Of a DNA stretch of 64,000 bases, positions 40,185 to 49,444 are shown piece by piece. Made by a program: the position numbers and the translations under genes. The notes beneath the pieces were generated by a model. That model worked only from the letters and a program-made list of their open reading frames with translations. It had not been told where the DNA came from and ran no database searches. The stretch comes from Marinobacterium sediminicola (lineage in GTDB: Bacteria; Pseudomonadota; Gammaproteobacteria; Pseudomonadales; Balneatricaceae), in NCBI RefSeq assembly GCF_022343685.1, contig NZ_CP092123.1:2356001-2420000 (forward strand). Direction: 5' to 3'. Numbering within the stretch: position 1 is the stretch's first letter; each line of letters begins with the position of its first letter.

Positions 40185-40653
40185 ATATTCCAGCCTGAAA
40201 AGACAGGATGGCGTATTCTTGATTGAAGTGATTATCTCGGCGCTGATTCTTGCCGTGGCAATCTCTGCCATCATGCAAGTACTCACCGGCGTATTGAAAG
40301 AAAGCGCTGAAAGCAGAATCTTCACTCACGCGTCAAATTATGCCAACGACAAAATAGACGAACTTCGCACCTACAGCACACAGGATGCGTTCAGTAACTT
40401 CAGCAATGGCACCGATACGACAGCCTCGACCAATACCACCTTAACGCGCAAGTGGGAGGTCAGCGAGCCTGCCGCCTGCCCCGATATCAATAATCCACCC
40501 ACGGGCGCTACACCCATACCCAAAATGTGCAAACAGGTTCAGGTTACCGTGACCTGGAGTGATACCAACGGTGATACGCAAACAGTACAGCTGACCAGTT
40601 ATATCGCGCAGCAAGATGCCGTCAGGGCGGCTTATTTGTTGTCATTATATTAA
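40177..40653 (+). CDS. pilV: Type IV minor pilin PilV-like
   Basis: 158 residues with a leader cleaved at QDG-VFLIEVIISALILAVAI and Glu5 present. The mature part is short with a Cys pair (PAACPD and PKMCKQ). The ATG at 40177 follows GGAGGG and overlaps the pilX stop by 8 bases, so it is translationally coupled. Last gene of the minor-pilin cluster; no pilY1 follows. Confidence 0.85.
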   Translation: MNKYSSLKRQDGVFLIEVIISALILAVAISAIMQVLTGVLKESAESRIFTHASNYANDKIDELRTYSTQDAFSNFSNGTDTTASTNTTLTRKWEVSEPAACPDINNPPTGATPIPKMCKQVQVTVTWSDTNGDTQTVQLTSYIAQQDAVRAAYLLSLY

Positions 40654-41050
40654 GCGCCACACCCCGCCTGACAAACCCGATACCCAAACCACCGTTTCCT
40701 TAAAGTGTATTAAACAACACAACAGGATAGCGGTGGTATAACACCTGCTTTTCCCATCACACTTCGATTAATCCACATCAAAAATGTAAAAATATTTACC
40801 TCGCCTGATCAAGGCCAAAAGATCCAGGCAAAGATCGAACGGAGTAAAAGGAATATTCCACATACCCGCAAAAAGCATTAAGAATAAGAAGAGATAAAAA
40901 GACTTTCAGGTAATCTTTGGAAGGGTGCTTGAATTAAAACCGTTAGACCAAACCGGCTTTTCACACATCCCTAAAAGAGGAAGTATTCATACATGGCAAG
41001 CCATAATATTTTAACCCAAGAAAAATCATATACGTTTTATATTGACCACC
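40654..41050. other. AT-rich non-coding gap between minor-pilin operon and pilin genes
   Basis: 397 bp clearly richer in A and T than its surroundings, with no frame I would call a gene. It separates the end of pilV from the end of the convergent second pilin. There is an imperfect hairpin near 40938-40963 (AAAACCG with CGGCTTTT) that might terminate the plus-strand operon, but it is weak. Confidence 0.5.
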
Positions 41051-41425
41051 CTAAGGCGTTGCGCCGATCTGACCAGTAGTATCAAGCCGACAGGCCATGT
41101 CTGCATTCAAATTACACCGAATTCCGGTATTACCCGGACTTTGCGGATACGCGAGTATTTGGGTATTAAAAGATGGATTGGGATCAGCCGTCAGATCGGT
41201 TATCCATAAACAGGCAGAAGCCACCGGAGCAGGCATTGATCCATTGCGATCAGACATGACAGCCAGTGCCGCCATAACATAGCCCCTGACTTCGCCCATA
41301 CATGCATTATTCGCGGCTCTGCGAGTGTAATCCAAGTAAGCTGGCAGCGCGATTGAAGACACTATGCCAATGATCGCAACCACGATCATCATCTCGATCA
41401 ATGTAAATCCTTTTGCCCTGTTCAT
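41051..41425 (-). CDS. Second major-type type IV pilin (PilA paralogue)
   Basis: 124 residues from the ATG at 41425, with leader MNRAKG and mature start [20 protein letters not shown]. It parallels the upstream pilin: [20 protein letters not shown] here versus [20 protein letters not shown] there, so the two arose by tandem duplication and diverged in the C-terminal half. Cys residues at ACLW, GIRC and MACRL suggest disulfide loops. A GGGGGTGG ribosome site precedes the start. A strong terminator lies between the two genes, so this copy is probably expressed at a lower level. Confidence 0.88.
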   Translation of the reverse strand: MNRAKGFTLIEMMIVVAIIGIVSSIALPAYLDYTRRAANNACMGEVRGYVMAALAVMSDRNGSMPAPVASACLWITDLTADPNPSFNTQILAYPQSPGNTGIRCNLNADMACRLDTTGQIGATP

Positions 41426-41460
41426 AGCCACCCCCGGCTTTTGCGGACATTTGCGCAAAT

Positions 41461-41487
41461 AAAAAGGGAGAGCCAAAAAGCTCTCCC
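41461..41487 (-). terminator. pilA: Rho-independent terminator between the two pilin genes
   Basis: Reading the minus strand, GGGAGAGC (41487-41480) pairs with GCTCTCCC (41473-41466) around a 6-base loop and is followed by TTTTTATTT. It ends transcription of the first pilin and should let only part of the transcripts reach the second. Confidence 0.85.
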
Positions 41488-41534
41488 CTTCTACGAAAAA
41501 TCAGACTGTTACCACTCTGATCATCAATTGGCTA

Positions 41535-41930
41535 TTAACCACCACCAGCACCAGCAGCAACCAATGCGCAGCTACCAGTGTTTGCGTTACAGGTAGTGTT
41601 CTGCAGTATTGCAGCATTACCACGTGCAGCGGCATTGAATGTCAGCTGTGCACCGGTGTTGTAGTTGTCAATTGACATATCTACCGCAGTAGCAGCATCA
41701 CAAGCAGATGGAGCAAATGCAATCGGATCAATGTTGTTCGCCGCATCAGCTACAGCCGTGCTCATGTAGGCTTTAGCTTCAGCCAGGCAAGCACTGTTGG
41801 CAGAACGCTGCGTGTAGTCATTGTATGCAGGCAGCGCAATAGCGGCCAGAATACCGATAATCGCCACAACGATCATCAATTCGATCAGGGTGAAACCCTG
41901 CTGGTTATGCTTCATCATTTCGCTTTTCAT
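41535..41930 (-). CDS. pilA: Major type IV pilin PilA
   Basis: 131 residues. The leader [12 protein letters not shown] is followed by [20 protein letters not shown], the canonical pilin start with Glu5. The C-terminus has several Cys ([22 protein letters not shown]) for D-loop disulfides and ends in a Gly-rich tail. GGAGAGATAACCC precedes the ATG at 41930. It is divergent from pilB across 272 bp, the usual pilA-pilB-pilC-pilD arrangement. The short length relative to Pseudomonas PilA (about 150) matches other marine pilins. Confidence 0.93.
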   Translation of the reverse strand: MKSEMMKHNQQGFTLIELMIVVAIIGILAAIALPAYNDYTQRSANSACLAEAKAYMSTAVADAANNIDPIAFAPSACDAATAVDMSIDNYNTGAQLTFNAAARGNAAILQNTTCNANTGSCALVAAGAGGG

Positions 41931-42202
41931 GGGTTATCTCTCCAGCGAGTTAACTTTCCTAGTAAATAGCCAGCAGACCGACGTCCTGTGGCTACCAGCT
42001 GCCTCACATAGTAGACAGCGAACCTCCCTGCTGTCTAGCCTGAACCGAAACTGAACGTAAAATTCAGTTGAGCCTGATCAACAAAGCGGTGTTTTGCCAG
42101 TCACCGTTTACACTTTGGCTGCGCCTGTGCTTTGATTGCAGTACCATAAATCAGATTTAGATCCACTCTGTAATCTGTATAGATACGGCGACAGGAGCTC
42201 CG

Positions 42203-43915
42203 GTGTCTCAAGGAATGCAACCCCTTACAGGTCTGGCCAAACGGCTGGTCAACGATGGTGTGTTTTCAGCCGAGGTCGCGCAGGATGCTGTGACCCAGGC
42301 CCGCGAAGCCAACCAGCCCTTTATTCATTACATCATCAGTCATCGGTTGGTTAGCGCCCACCGGGCGGCTACGGCAGCTTCTGAAGAGTTTGGCTTGCCA
42401 TTGTTCGATCTGGACGCCATCAACGATGACGCCCTGCCCAGGGACGTCATTTCGGAAGCGCTGATTACCAAGCACCAGACCCTGCCGTTGATGCTGCGGG
42501 AAAATCGTCTCTATGTCGCACTGGCAGACCCCACCAATATACAGGCTCTGGATGAAATCAAGTTCAGCACCGGCAAAACCACCGAAGCGGTCATCGTTGA
42601 AGAGGATAAGCTTGCTCGAAAGCTTGAGCATTTTCTCGACAATGCCAATGATGCCATGGAGGAGCTGGAAGATACTGACCTGGATAATATCGAACTCGGT
42701 GAAGACAAGCCGGTCGATGAAAAAGATGACGCTGAAGATGCAGCCAACGAGACACCCATCGTTCGTTTTATCAACAAGGTGCTGCTGGATGCGATCAAGA
42801 AAGGGGCCTCGGATATCCACTTTGAGCCCTACGAAAAAAGTTATCGCGTGCGCTGCCGTATCGACGGCATGCTGCAGGAATTCCACAAGCCGCCCTTGAA
42901 TCTCGCCAGCCGCCTGACCGCACGTTTGAAGGTGATGTCGCGCATGGATATTTCCGAGCGGCGCGTACCCCAGGATGGCCGTATCAAGCTGAAAGTCTCG
43001 GCCAAGCGTGCCATCGATTTCCGCGTCAATACCCTGCCGACTCTTTGGGGCGAGAAGATCGTGTTACGTATCCTTGATCCCAGTAGTGCCAAGATGGGAG
43101 TTGAAGCACTCGGCTTTGAACCGGATCAGAAGGAAGCCTACCTCACTACACTACAGCAACCACAGGGAATGATTCTGGTGACCGGCCCCACCGGCTCCGG
43201 TAAGACAGTCTCGCTTTATACCGGTCTTAATATTCTCAATACCGAAGAGCGTAATATCTCGACGGCTGAGGACCCGGTAGAAATCAACCTTGAAGGGATC
43301 AACCAGGTCCATGTGAACCCCAAGGTGGGTTTGACCTTTGCAGAAGCACTACGTGCGTTCCTGCGTCAGGACCCCGACGTGGTGATGGTGGGTGAGATTC
43401 GAGACCTGGAGACGGCGGAGATTGCAATCAAGGCAGCACAAACAGGTCACATGGTGCTCTCCACCCTGCATACCAACAGTGCCCCCGAGACCCTGACCCG
43501 TTTACGCAACATGGGGGTCCCGGCTTTCAATATCGCAACCTCGGTCAGCTTGATCATTGCACAACGTTTGGGACGAAGACTTTGCGAGAATTGCAAACAA
43601 CCGGCCGACCTGCCGGAAGCCACTTTGCTGGAAGAAGGCTTTACCCCGGAGCAGATACCTGGCCTGCAGCTGTATGAAGCCAACCATGAAGGCTGCGGCC
43701 ACTGCAACCGAGGCTACAAGGGACGGGTCGGTATTTATGAAATGTTGAAGATGTCAGGTGAAATCGCACAGTGCATCATGGAGAACGGTAACTCCATTGA
43801 TATCCTGCGTGAAGCACAGCAGCAAGGGTTCAGGACTCTGCGCCAATCAGGGCTGCTTAAAGTGGCGGCGGGCGTGACCAGTCTTGAAGAATTGAACCGG
43901 GTTATTAAAACCTGA
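42203..43915 (+). CDS. pilB: Type IV pilus assembly ATPase PilB
   Basis: Hexameric motor powering pilus extension, 570 residues. An N-terminal N2-like domain (about 1-150) is followed by the secretion ATPase core with Walker A GPTGSGKTVSLY, the Asp box STAEDPVEINLEGINQ, Walker B RQDPDVVMVGEIRD and the His box. A zinc site is formed by CENCKQ and GCGHCN. The start is a GTG at 42203 with AGGAG seven bases upstream; an ATG four codons later is possible. First gene of the pilBCD-coaE-yacG run. Confidence 0.95.
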   Translation: MSQGMQPLTGLAKRLVNDGVFSAEVAQDAVTQAREANQPFIHYIISHRLVSAHRAATAASEEFGLPLFDLDAINDDALPRDVISEALITKHQTLPLMLRENRLYVALADPTNIQALDEIKFSTGKTTEAVIVEEDKLARKLEHFLDNANDAMEELEDTDLDNIELGEDKPVDEKDDAEDAANETPIVRFINKVLLDAIKKGASDIHFEPYEKSYRVRCRIDGMLQEFHKPPLNLASRLTARLKVMSRMDISERRVPQDGRIKLKVSAKRAIDFRVNTLPTLWGEKIVLRILDPSSAKMGVEALGFEPDQKEAYLTTLQQPQGMILVTGPTGSGKTVSLYTGLNILNTEERNISTAEDPVEINLEGINQVHVNPKVGLTFAEALRAFLRQDPDVVMVGEIRDLETAEIAIKAAQTGHMVLSTLHTNSAPETLTRLRNMGVPAFNIATSVSLIIAQRLGRRLCENCKQPADLPEATLLEEGFTPEQIPGLQLYEANHEGCGHCNRGYKGRVGIYEMLKMSGEIAQCIMENGNSIDILREAQQQGFRTLRQSGLLKVAAGVTSLEELNRVIKT

Positions 43916-43927
43916 CAGGGATAGAAA

Positions 43928-45160
43928 ATGGCTACGGCAGCAAAAAAGACACCCAATAAGTTTACTTTTGTCTGGCAAGGTAAAGACAAAAGCGGTAATA
44001 CCAGCAAGGGCAAAATCGATGCAGATAGCTTGGCCACTGCTAAAGCTCTGCTGCGTAAGCAAGGTATAAAGCCAAACAAGGTACAAAAAGAGCGCAGCAG
44101 TCTTTTCAGCGCCAAGAACAAACCGATCAAGCCCGTGGATATTGGCTACTTTATACGCCAGCTTGCGACCATGATGAAAGCCGGTGTTCCTCTGCTTCAG
44201 GCCATGGAGATCGTGGCCAATGGTACAGAGAAAGACAAACTCAAGAAGATGATTTACACCATTCGTGATGACGTCAACAGCGGCTCAGACCTGTCACAAT
44301 CACTCGAGCGTCATCCCGAGCACTTTGACGACCTGGTCTGTTCACTGGTTCATGCGGGGGAGCAGTCAGGTGCCTTGGAAACCATTCTTGACCGTATTGC
44401 CACTTACAAAGAAAAAGTGGAATCCCTTAAGAAAAAAATCAAGAAAGCCCTAACCTACCCCATAGCAGTAATCATCGTAGGTATTATCGTTTCAGCCATT
44501 CTGCTGGTTAAGGTCGTCCCTCAGTTTGAGCACGTTTTCCAAGGCTTTGGTGCCGATCTGCCGGCATTTACACAATGGGTCATAGGCCTATCGGAATGGA
44601 TGCAGGAATGGTGGTTCGTAGGGATGGTCGGCATGGCGGCCATTGGCTTCGGCTTCACTAAAGCGCGTGCGAATTCAAAACAATTTTCCGACTTTGTCGA
44701 CCGCGCGGTTCTTCGAATGCCGATATTCGGCCCCATTTTACACAAAGCCGCCATTGCACGTTTTACTCGCACATTGGCGACTACATTCGCAGCTGGCGTA
44801 CCATTAGTTGAAGCACTTGACTCTGCTGCCGGGGCTGCAGGCAACGTGGTATACGAAGACGCCATTCTTCAGATTCGAAACGGTGTTTCAACCGGCCAAT
44901 CGCTACAGAATGCGATTAATATGACCGGCGTCTTCCCTGCGATGGCTGTTCAAATGGTTTCAATTGGTGAAGAAGCCGGTTCACTCGACATGATGCTGGA
45001 CAAGGTCGCCAGCTTTTATGAGGAAGAAGTGGATAACGCGGTCGACAACCTCTCCAGCCTGATCGAACCGATGATCATGTCGATATTGGGTGTCCTCGTC
45101 GGGGGCCTGGTGATCGCCATGTACCTGCCAATCTTCCAGCTGGGTAATGTGGTTGGTTAA
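43928..45160 (+). CDS. pilC: Type IV pilus inner-membrane platform protein PilC
   Basis: 410 residues, two T2SSF domains: FIRQLATMMKAGVPLLQAME near the N-terminus and FTRTLATTFAAGVPLVEALD in the second half. Membrane helices are predicted around 175-195, 225-245 and 380-400. It begins 12 bp after pilB and interacts with it at the platform. Full length, no anomalies. Confidence 0.95.
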   Translation: MATAAKKTPNKFTFVWQGKDKSGNTSKGKIDADSLATAKALLRKQGIKPNKVQKERSSLFSAKNKPIKPVDIGYFIRQLATMMKAGVPLLQAMEIVANGTEKDKLKKMIYTIRDDVNSGSDLSQSLERHPEHFDDLVCSLVHAGEQSGALETILDRIATYKEKVESLKKKIKKALTYPIAVIIVGIIVSAILLVKVVPQFEHVFQGFGADLPAFTQWVIGLSEWMQEWWFVGMVGMAAIGFGFTKARANSKQFSDFVDRAVLRMPIFGPILHKAAIARFTRTLATTFAAGVPLVEALDSAAGAAGNVVYEDAILQIRNGVSTGQSLQNAINMTGVFPAMAVQMVSIGEEAGSLDMMLDKVASFYEEEVDNAVDNLSSLIEPMIMSILGVLVGGLVIAMYLPIFQLGNVVG

Positions 45161-45162
45161 GC

Positions 45163-46017
45163 ATGATTGAATTATTAGTTGCAGAGCCGCTGCTGGCGGC
45201 TCTTTTTGCATTGGTACTGTCCCTGCTCGTGGGCAGCTTTCTGAATGTGGTCATCCTGCGATTGCCGGTCATGATGCAGCGCGAGTGGGATGCGATGCTG
45301 AAGTCCGAAGCGGGCGAGCAGGTTGAGCAGCTTCCGACCTTCAATTTGATGACTCCCCGCTCCCGTTGTGGTGAATGCGGCCACCAGATCCGCTGGTTCG
45401 AAAATATTCCGGTCATCAGCTGGCTGGTACTGCGTGGTCGCTGCAGCGGTTGCGGCACCCGTATTGCCTTCCGCTATCCCTTTGTGGAACTTTTGACCAG
45501 CCTGACCTCTGCCTGGATTATCTGGCAATTTGGCTTGACCCTGACCGGTGGAGCACTGGTGTTACTGACCTGGGCGCTGATCACCCTGACGTTTATCGAC
45601 CTGGATCATCACCTGCTGCCGGATTCCATCACCCTGCCCCTGCTCTGGCTGGGTCTGCTGATCAATACTCAGGGCGTCTTCACGTCGCTGGAAAGCGCCG
45701 TCTATGGTGCAGCGGCCGGTTACCTGATTCTGTGGAGCGTCTACTGGGTCTTCAAACTGCTGACCGGCAAGGAAGGCATGGGCTATGGTGATTTCAAACT
45801 GCTGGCCGCAATCGGTGCCTGGGGGGGCGTCAAGGTGTTGCCGCTTGTCGTCCTGCTATCCTCTGTCGTGGGTGTCGTGCTGGCGGTTGTGCTAATTGCT
45901 TTTCGCCGCCATCAGGCGCAGAATCCTTTGCCGTTCGGCCCCTATCTGGCCATTGCTGGCTGGATCGCTTTGATCTGGGGTGAACCGATTATCTCTGCAT
46001 ATCTTGGGAGTTTCTGA
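45163..46017 (+). CDS. pilD: Prepilin peptidase PilD
   Basis: Cleaves the leader of prepilins and N-methylates the new terminus. 284 residues; eight membrane helices are likely. The cytoplasmic loop has the two Cys pairs (SRCGECGH and GRCSGCGT), and the aspartate-protease pair is present in FIDLDHHLLPD and GMGYGDFKLLAAIGAWGG. It processes all pilins listed in this window. It starts 2 bp after pilC and its stop overlaps coaE (TGATG). Confidence 0.95.
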   Translation: MIELLVAEPLLAALFALVLSLLVGSFLNVVILRLPVMMQREWDAMLKSEAGEQVEQLPTFNLMTPRSRCGECGHQIRWFENIPVISWLVLRGRCSGCGTRIAFRYPFVELLTSLTSAWIIWQFGLTLTGGALVLLTWALITLTFIDLDHHLLPDSITLPLLWLGLLINTQGVFTSLESAVYGAAAGYLILWSVYWVFKLLTGKEGMGYGDFKLLAAIGAWGGVKVLPLVVLLSSVVGVVLAVVLIAFRRHQAQNPLPFGPYLAIAGWIALIWGEPIISAYLGSF

Positions 46018-46640
46018 TGCTGGTTGCAGGTCTTACAGGTGGTATTGGCAGTGGAAAAAGCGCTGCGTCCGCATGTTTTACAGCTTTGGGTGTGCCGGTC
46101 ATCGATGCAGACCTGGTGGCCCGCCAGGTCGTAGAACCGGGCAGTGAAGCACTGATAAAAATTGCGGCCCACTTTGGCCAGGATGTCATCAAGACCGATG
46201 GCAATCTTGATCGTGCAGCCCTGCGTCGTATCGTGTTCGACAAGGAACGCGAACGCAACTGGCTGGAAGCCCTGCTACACCCGCTGATTCGTGAGTCTAT
46301 CCTGGATACGCTTGAGCAGTTCGATGCCGACGGTCACGCTTATGCCGTTCTGGCGTCTCCACTGTTGCTGGAGACGGATCAGCACCTGCTGGTCAGTAAG
46401 GTGATTGTGGTGGATGTTCCTGAATCGCTTCAGATCGAACGCACCATGCAGCGCGACGGCATCGAAGAACCTCAGGTCCGCCAGATTCTGGCTGCCCAGA
46501 TGAATCGTGATGAACGCCTGAGTCATGCTGACTTCATCCTCGACAACAGTGGCAACGAAGAAGCCCTGGCCGACGCCGTAAGCGCTCTGCACCCGCAGCT
46601 GCTGACATTGGCTGCCGAGGAGGATGCGCAGGATGAATGA
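46017..46640 (+). CDS. coaE: Dephospho-CoA kinase
   Basis: Last step of coenzyme A synthesis. 207 residues with the P-loop [12 protein letters not shown], then [16 protein letters not shown] and the C-terminal lid region [21 protein letters not shown]. The start overlaps pilD by one base, the common pilD-coaE-yacG arrangement in gammaproteobacteria. Confidence 0.95.
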   Translation: MLVAGLTGGIGSGKSAASACFTALGVPVIDADLVARQVVEPGSEALIKIAAHFGQDVIKTDGNLDRAALRRIVFDKERERNWLEALLHPLIRESILDTLEQFDADGHAYAVLASPLLLETDQHLLVSKVIVVDVPESLQIERTMQRDGIEEPQVRQILAAQMNRDERLSHADFILDNSGNEEALADAVSALHPQLLTLAAEEDAQDE

Positions 46641-46857
46641 TACACCCGTCAAGATGGTCAAATGCCCCCAGTGCGGTGAGCCTGCACCCTACACCGAAAA
46701 CAACAAATGGCGCCCCTTCTGCTCGGAACGCTGCCGGCTGATTGATCTGGGCGAATGGGCCAGTGAAAGCTACCAGATTGCTGCCGAGCCCTCACTGGAC
46801 GATTTCAGCTCAGGGATGACACCTGACGAAATGGGGTTCACACCGACCCGCCACTGA
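46633..46857 (+). CDS. yacG: DNA gyrase inhibitor YacG (zinc-ribbon protein)
   Basis: 74 residues with a four-Cys zinc ribbon (KCPQCGEP and [18 protein letters not shown]). The family inhibits GyrB in E. coli. The ATG at 46633 has AGGAGG nine bases upstream and overlaps coaE by 8; a start three codons earlier is less likely. C-terminal tail acidic and flexible. Confidence 0.92.
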   Translation: MNDTPVKMVKCPQCGEPAPYTENNKWRPFCSERCRLIDLGEWASESYQIAAEPSLDDFSSGMTPDEMGFTPTRH

Positions 46858-46887
46858 GTCCGCTATCCCTGTAGCCATTCTGCGTAT

Positions 46888-46910
46888 GGGTGCATGATCA
46901 CCTTGCACCC
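46888..46910. terminator. Hairpin between the convergent yacG and photolyase genes
   Basis: GGGTGCA (46888-46894) pairs with TGCACCC (46904-46910) around a 9-base loop. There is no real T-run on either side, so termination may be weak or not its role. Confidence 0.4.
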
Positions 46911-46928
46911 TCTCATAATCTATTCAAT

Positions 46929-48347
46929 TTAGCCGCCGTTGTAGTCATCCAGTGCCGACTGACGCGCCTGTTTATAGTCGATGATTGGCCCCGGACGCCC
47001 GTATTCTTGTCCCGCGCCCGGTTTATGCCGTGCCTTGGGTTCCAGATGGCGAAGTTCAGGCAACCACTCGGCGATAAACTCGCCATTGGGGTCGAACTTT
47101 TCACTCTGCAACTGTGGATTAAAGATACGGAAGTAAGGCGCCGCATCCGCACCGACTGAAGCGCTCCACTGCCAGCCCCCCAGATTGGACGCGAAGTCCC
47201 CATCGATCAGCTTTGACATGAAAAAGGCTTCTCCACGCCGCCAGTCGATGCGCAACAGTTTGGTGAGGAACGACGCCACAATCATGCGCAATCGGTTATG
47301 CATCCAGCCGGTGGCCAATAACTGCTTCATCGCTGCATCAACAATTGGAAAGCCGGTTTCCCCTGCCTTCCAGGCTTCAAAAGCCTTTTCGTTGTCCAAC
47401 CAGGTGATCCGGGCTTCCACATCGGGTCGGAAAGGGGTCAGCCTGTTGAGCTCAGGAAAGCTCACCAGCAGATGGCGATAAAACTCTCGCCACACCAACT
47501 CATTCAACCAGGTACTCTGTTGCCAGCCGTCGCCGTCATGAGCCTGCTTGAGTCTCGCCAGACACTGCCTCGCCGACAGGGCACCAATGGTCAGCGCCGG
47601 TGAAAGGCCGGAGGTAGCATGGCGAGCAGGAAAGTCACGCAACCGCTGATAGTCAGGCTCCTGCTCATGGACAAAACGCTGCAGCACTTCATGGAGGTCA
47701 TCGTCATTGACCGGGTAACCCGTATCCGGCTCTGGTGCGTACCTTGACCCTAAACGCTGAATTCTTTTACCGGCTCGATACGGCTTGTCGGTGTCTCTTT
47801 TCTGATCACGGGCGCATTCATCCCCCTGAACCGGTGAAGGCAAAGGCTCATGTTCCAGCCTTAACAAACAGCGTAGCCATGCCTTACTGAAAGGGGTAAA
47901 CACCTTGAATGCTGTTCCCTGCCCGGTGACGACTTGCCCGGGAGGCACAATCAGATCGCCATGATGACCTTGAACGGCAATCCCCTCGCTCTCCAGCCGT
48001 TCGCAGGTCAGACGGTCTCGGTTGCGCTCGTTCAATGGGTATTCATAGTTGAAATGCAACTTTGAGGCTCCCTGCTGCTGTGCCACCTGCAGGATGGCGT
48101 CAGGGCAATCGGAAAAGCGTTGCAATGGCAAACGGATCAGCTCAATACCGCCTTTCAGCAACGCCTGCTCCAGCCAGTCAAGGCGAGCATGCCAATACCT
48201 CTGTCGAGCCTCGGACTCGTTATGCTCAGTCCACTGTTCCGGTGTCAGGCACACCAGCGCCTTGACCCGCTCCCCCGCCGCACAGGCTGCACTGAGGGCC
48301 GGATTGTCTGCCAGTCTCAGGTCATTACGAAACCAAACCAGTTGCAT
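46929..48347 (-). CDS. phrB: Deoxyribodipyrimidine photolyase
   Basis: Light-driven repair of cyclobutane pyrimidine dimers, with FAD and usually an antenna pigment. 472 residues: an N-terminal photolyase domain (VWFRNDLRLADNPALSAACA) and the FAD-binding domain with WRREFYRHLL-type segment (WLNELVWREFYRHLLVSFPE), RMIVASFLTKLLRIDWRRGE, then GGWQWSASVGADAAPYFRIF and NPQLQSEKFDP. It is the last gene of the sigma-ChrR-DUF523/1722-phr strand, fitting a light/singlet-oxygen stress regulon. A 13-bp hairpin lies between it and the preceding gene. Confidence 0.95.
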   Translation of the reverse strand: MQLVWFRNDLRLADNPALSAACAAGERVKALVCLTPEQWTEHNESEARQRYWHARLDWLEQALLKGGIELIRLPLQRFSDCPDAILQVAQQQGASKLHFNYEYPLNERNRDRLTCERLESEGIAVQGHHGDLIVPPGQVVTGQGTAFKVFTPFSKAWLRCLLRLEHEPLPSPVQGDECARDQKRDTDKPYRAGKRIQRLGSRYAPEPDTGYPVNDDDLHEVLQRFVHEQEPDYQRLRDFPARHATSGLSPALTIGALSARQCLARLKQAHDGDGWQQSTWLNELVWREFYRHLLVSFPELNRLTPFRPDVEARITWLDNEKAFEAWKAGETGFPIVDAAMKQLLATGWMHNRLRMIVASFLTKLLRIDWRRGEAFFMSKLIDGDFASNLGGWQWSASVGADAAPYFRIFNPQLQSEKFDPNGEFIAEWLPELRHLEPKARHKPGAGQEYGRPGPIIDYKQARQSALDDYNGG

Positions 48348-48416
48348 CGTCGCTGACTACCTTTTGCGAATAATGGTGAATATCGAACAACAGGAGGAGA
48401 ACACCCGTCCATTGAG

Positions 48417-48450
48417 TCCGGCTTGAGGGACGCAGTGCCCTCAAGCCGGA
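48417..48450 (-). repeat. Perfect 13-bp inverted repeat (hairpin) upstream of the photolyase gene
   Basis: TCCGGCTTGAGGG (48417-48429) and CCCTCAAGCCGGA (48438-48450) form a strong stem with an 8-base loop. No T-run follows on either strand. It lies 13 bp after the stop of the DUF523/DUF1722 gene and 70 bp before the photolyase start, so it may be an mRNA-stabilising or processing site rather than a terminator. Confidence 0.6.
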
Positions 48451-48462
48451 GACGACTCTTGA

Positions 48463-49431
48463 TCAGATATAATTTCGCAGTCCGAGTTCATGCGGATGAG
48501 GGTTCAGGTAGGTCTGCTGCCGGACATAGTCATTGCCGAAGCGTTTGACGTAATGCTTGAGCAACGTCAGGGGCACCACAAGATGGACATGCCCCAGCCG
48601 GTATTGCTCGATACTGTCCAGCATCTCCTGTTTGCAGTCGCTGTCGATCTCACGCTTCAGGTAACCCAGAATGTGCTGCAGCACATTGGTATGGGTCTTG
48701 CGCGTCGCCTTATGAGCCATATGCTCCATGAAACGACTCAGATAGTGCTGTTTGACTTCATCGAGAGGCAAATCGTGTGCATCGGCGAGGTAGCGCCCCA
48801 GTTCACGATAGCCTTCATAATGATGTGCCATCAGCAGGTACTTCTGGCGACTGTGAAATTGCAGGATCGCGTGATAAGACGGCTCCACCTCGACGCTGGT
48901 CATCCAGTCATCATAGGCAAAGACACGCGCGATGAAATTCTCCCGCAGCACGGCATCGTTCATCCGAGCTTCTTCTTCCAGAGGAAGTTCCGGATAGAAC
49001 TCACGCAGTGCACGAACGAACACCCCCCGATCAGCGTGATGAGGAATCCCATTGGGGTGATAGACCTTAACCCTTTCCATGCCGCAGCTGGGTGACCCTT
49101 TCATCAGAATAAAGCCGCGCAGATGGCGATGGCGAGACACGAACTCCTCTCCCACCCGCATCAAGTCATCGGTTACATCCATATCCGGATCGGTTGTACC
49201 GACCGCACGCGGGTGCTCGCCCTCCATACCGACCAGACGGATGGGATCACGCGGAATGCCCAGTCCAATGGCAACCTCTGGGCAGAACGGCTCGAATGCA
49301 AAGCAGTCTTCCAGCACATTGAGGCAGTAACGCGACTGCTTGTGTCCGCCGTTATAGCGTACCTTTTGCCCGGTCAAGCAGGCACTGATCCCAACCGGTA
49401 TCTTGCGTTCAAGCGGAACTTGATCGGGCAT
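48463..49431 (-). CDS. DUF523 - DUF1722 fusion protein (YbgA-like)
   Basis: 322 residues. The N-terminal DUF523 part starts PVGISACLTGQKVRYNGGHK, with conserved Cys and CPEVAIGLGIPRDPIRLV and SPSCG-type motif (GSPSCGMERV). The C-terminal DUF1722 (YbgA) part has FHSRQKYLLMAHHYEGYREL and LSRFMEHMAHKATRKTHTNV. Recent work on related two-domain proteins links them to tRNA thio-modification reversal or iron-sulfur chemistry, which I cannot confirm here. It lies next to photolyase, as often seen. The ATG at 49431 with AGGAG upstream is chosen over the longer frame that overlaps the ChrR gene. Confidence 0.87.
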   Translation of the reverse strand: MPDQVPLERKIPVGISACLTGQKVRYNGGHKQSRYCLNVLEDCFAFEPFCPEVAIGLGIPRDPIRLVGMEGEHPRAVGTTDPDMDVTDDLMRVGEEFVSRHRHLRGFILMKGSPSCGMERVKVYHPNGIPHHADRGVFVRALREFYPELPLEEEARMNDAVLRENFIARVFAYDDWMTSVEVEPSYHAILQFHSRQKYLLMAHHYEGYRELGRYLADAHDLPLDEVKQHYLSRFMEHMAHKATRKTHTNVLQHILGYLKREIDSDCKQEMLDSIEQYRLGHVHLVVPLTLLKHYVKRFGNDYVRQQTYLNPHPHELGLRNYI

Positions 49432-49444
49432 GAAATGACTCCTG

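Noticed and set aside
42080-42125. Possible sigma54 promoter of pilA (TGGCAAAACACCGC on the minus strand)
   Set aside because: The GG and GC elements are 9 bases apart instead of 10, which normally abolishes sigma54 recognition; mapping the start site would be needed.
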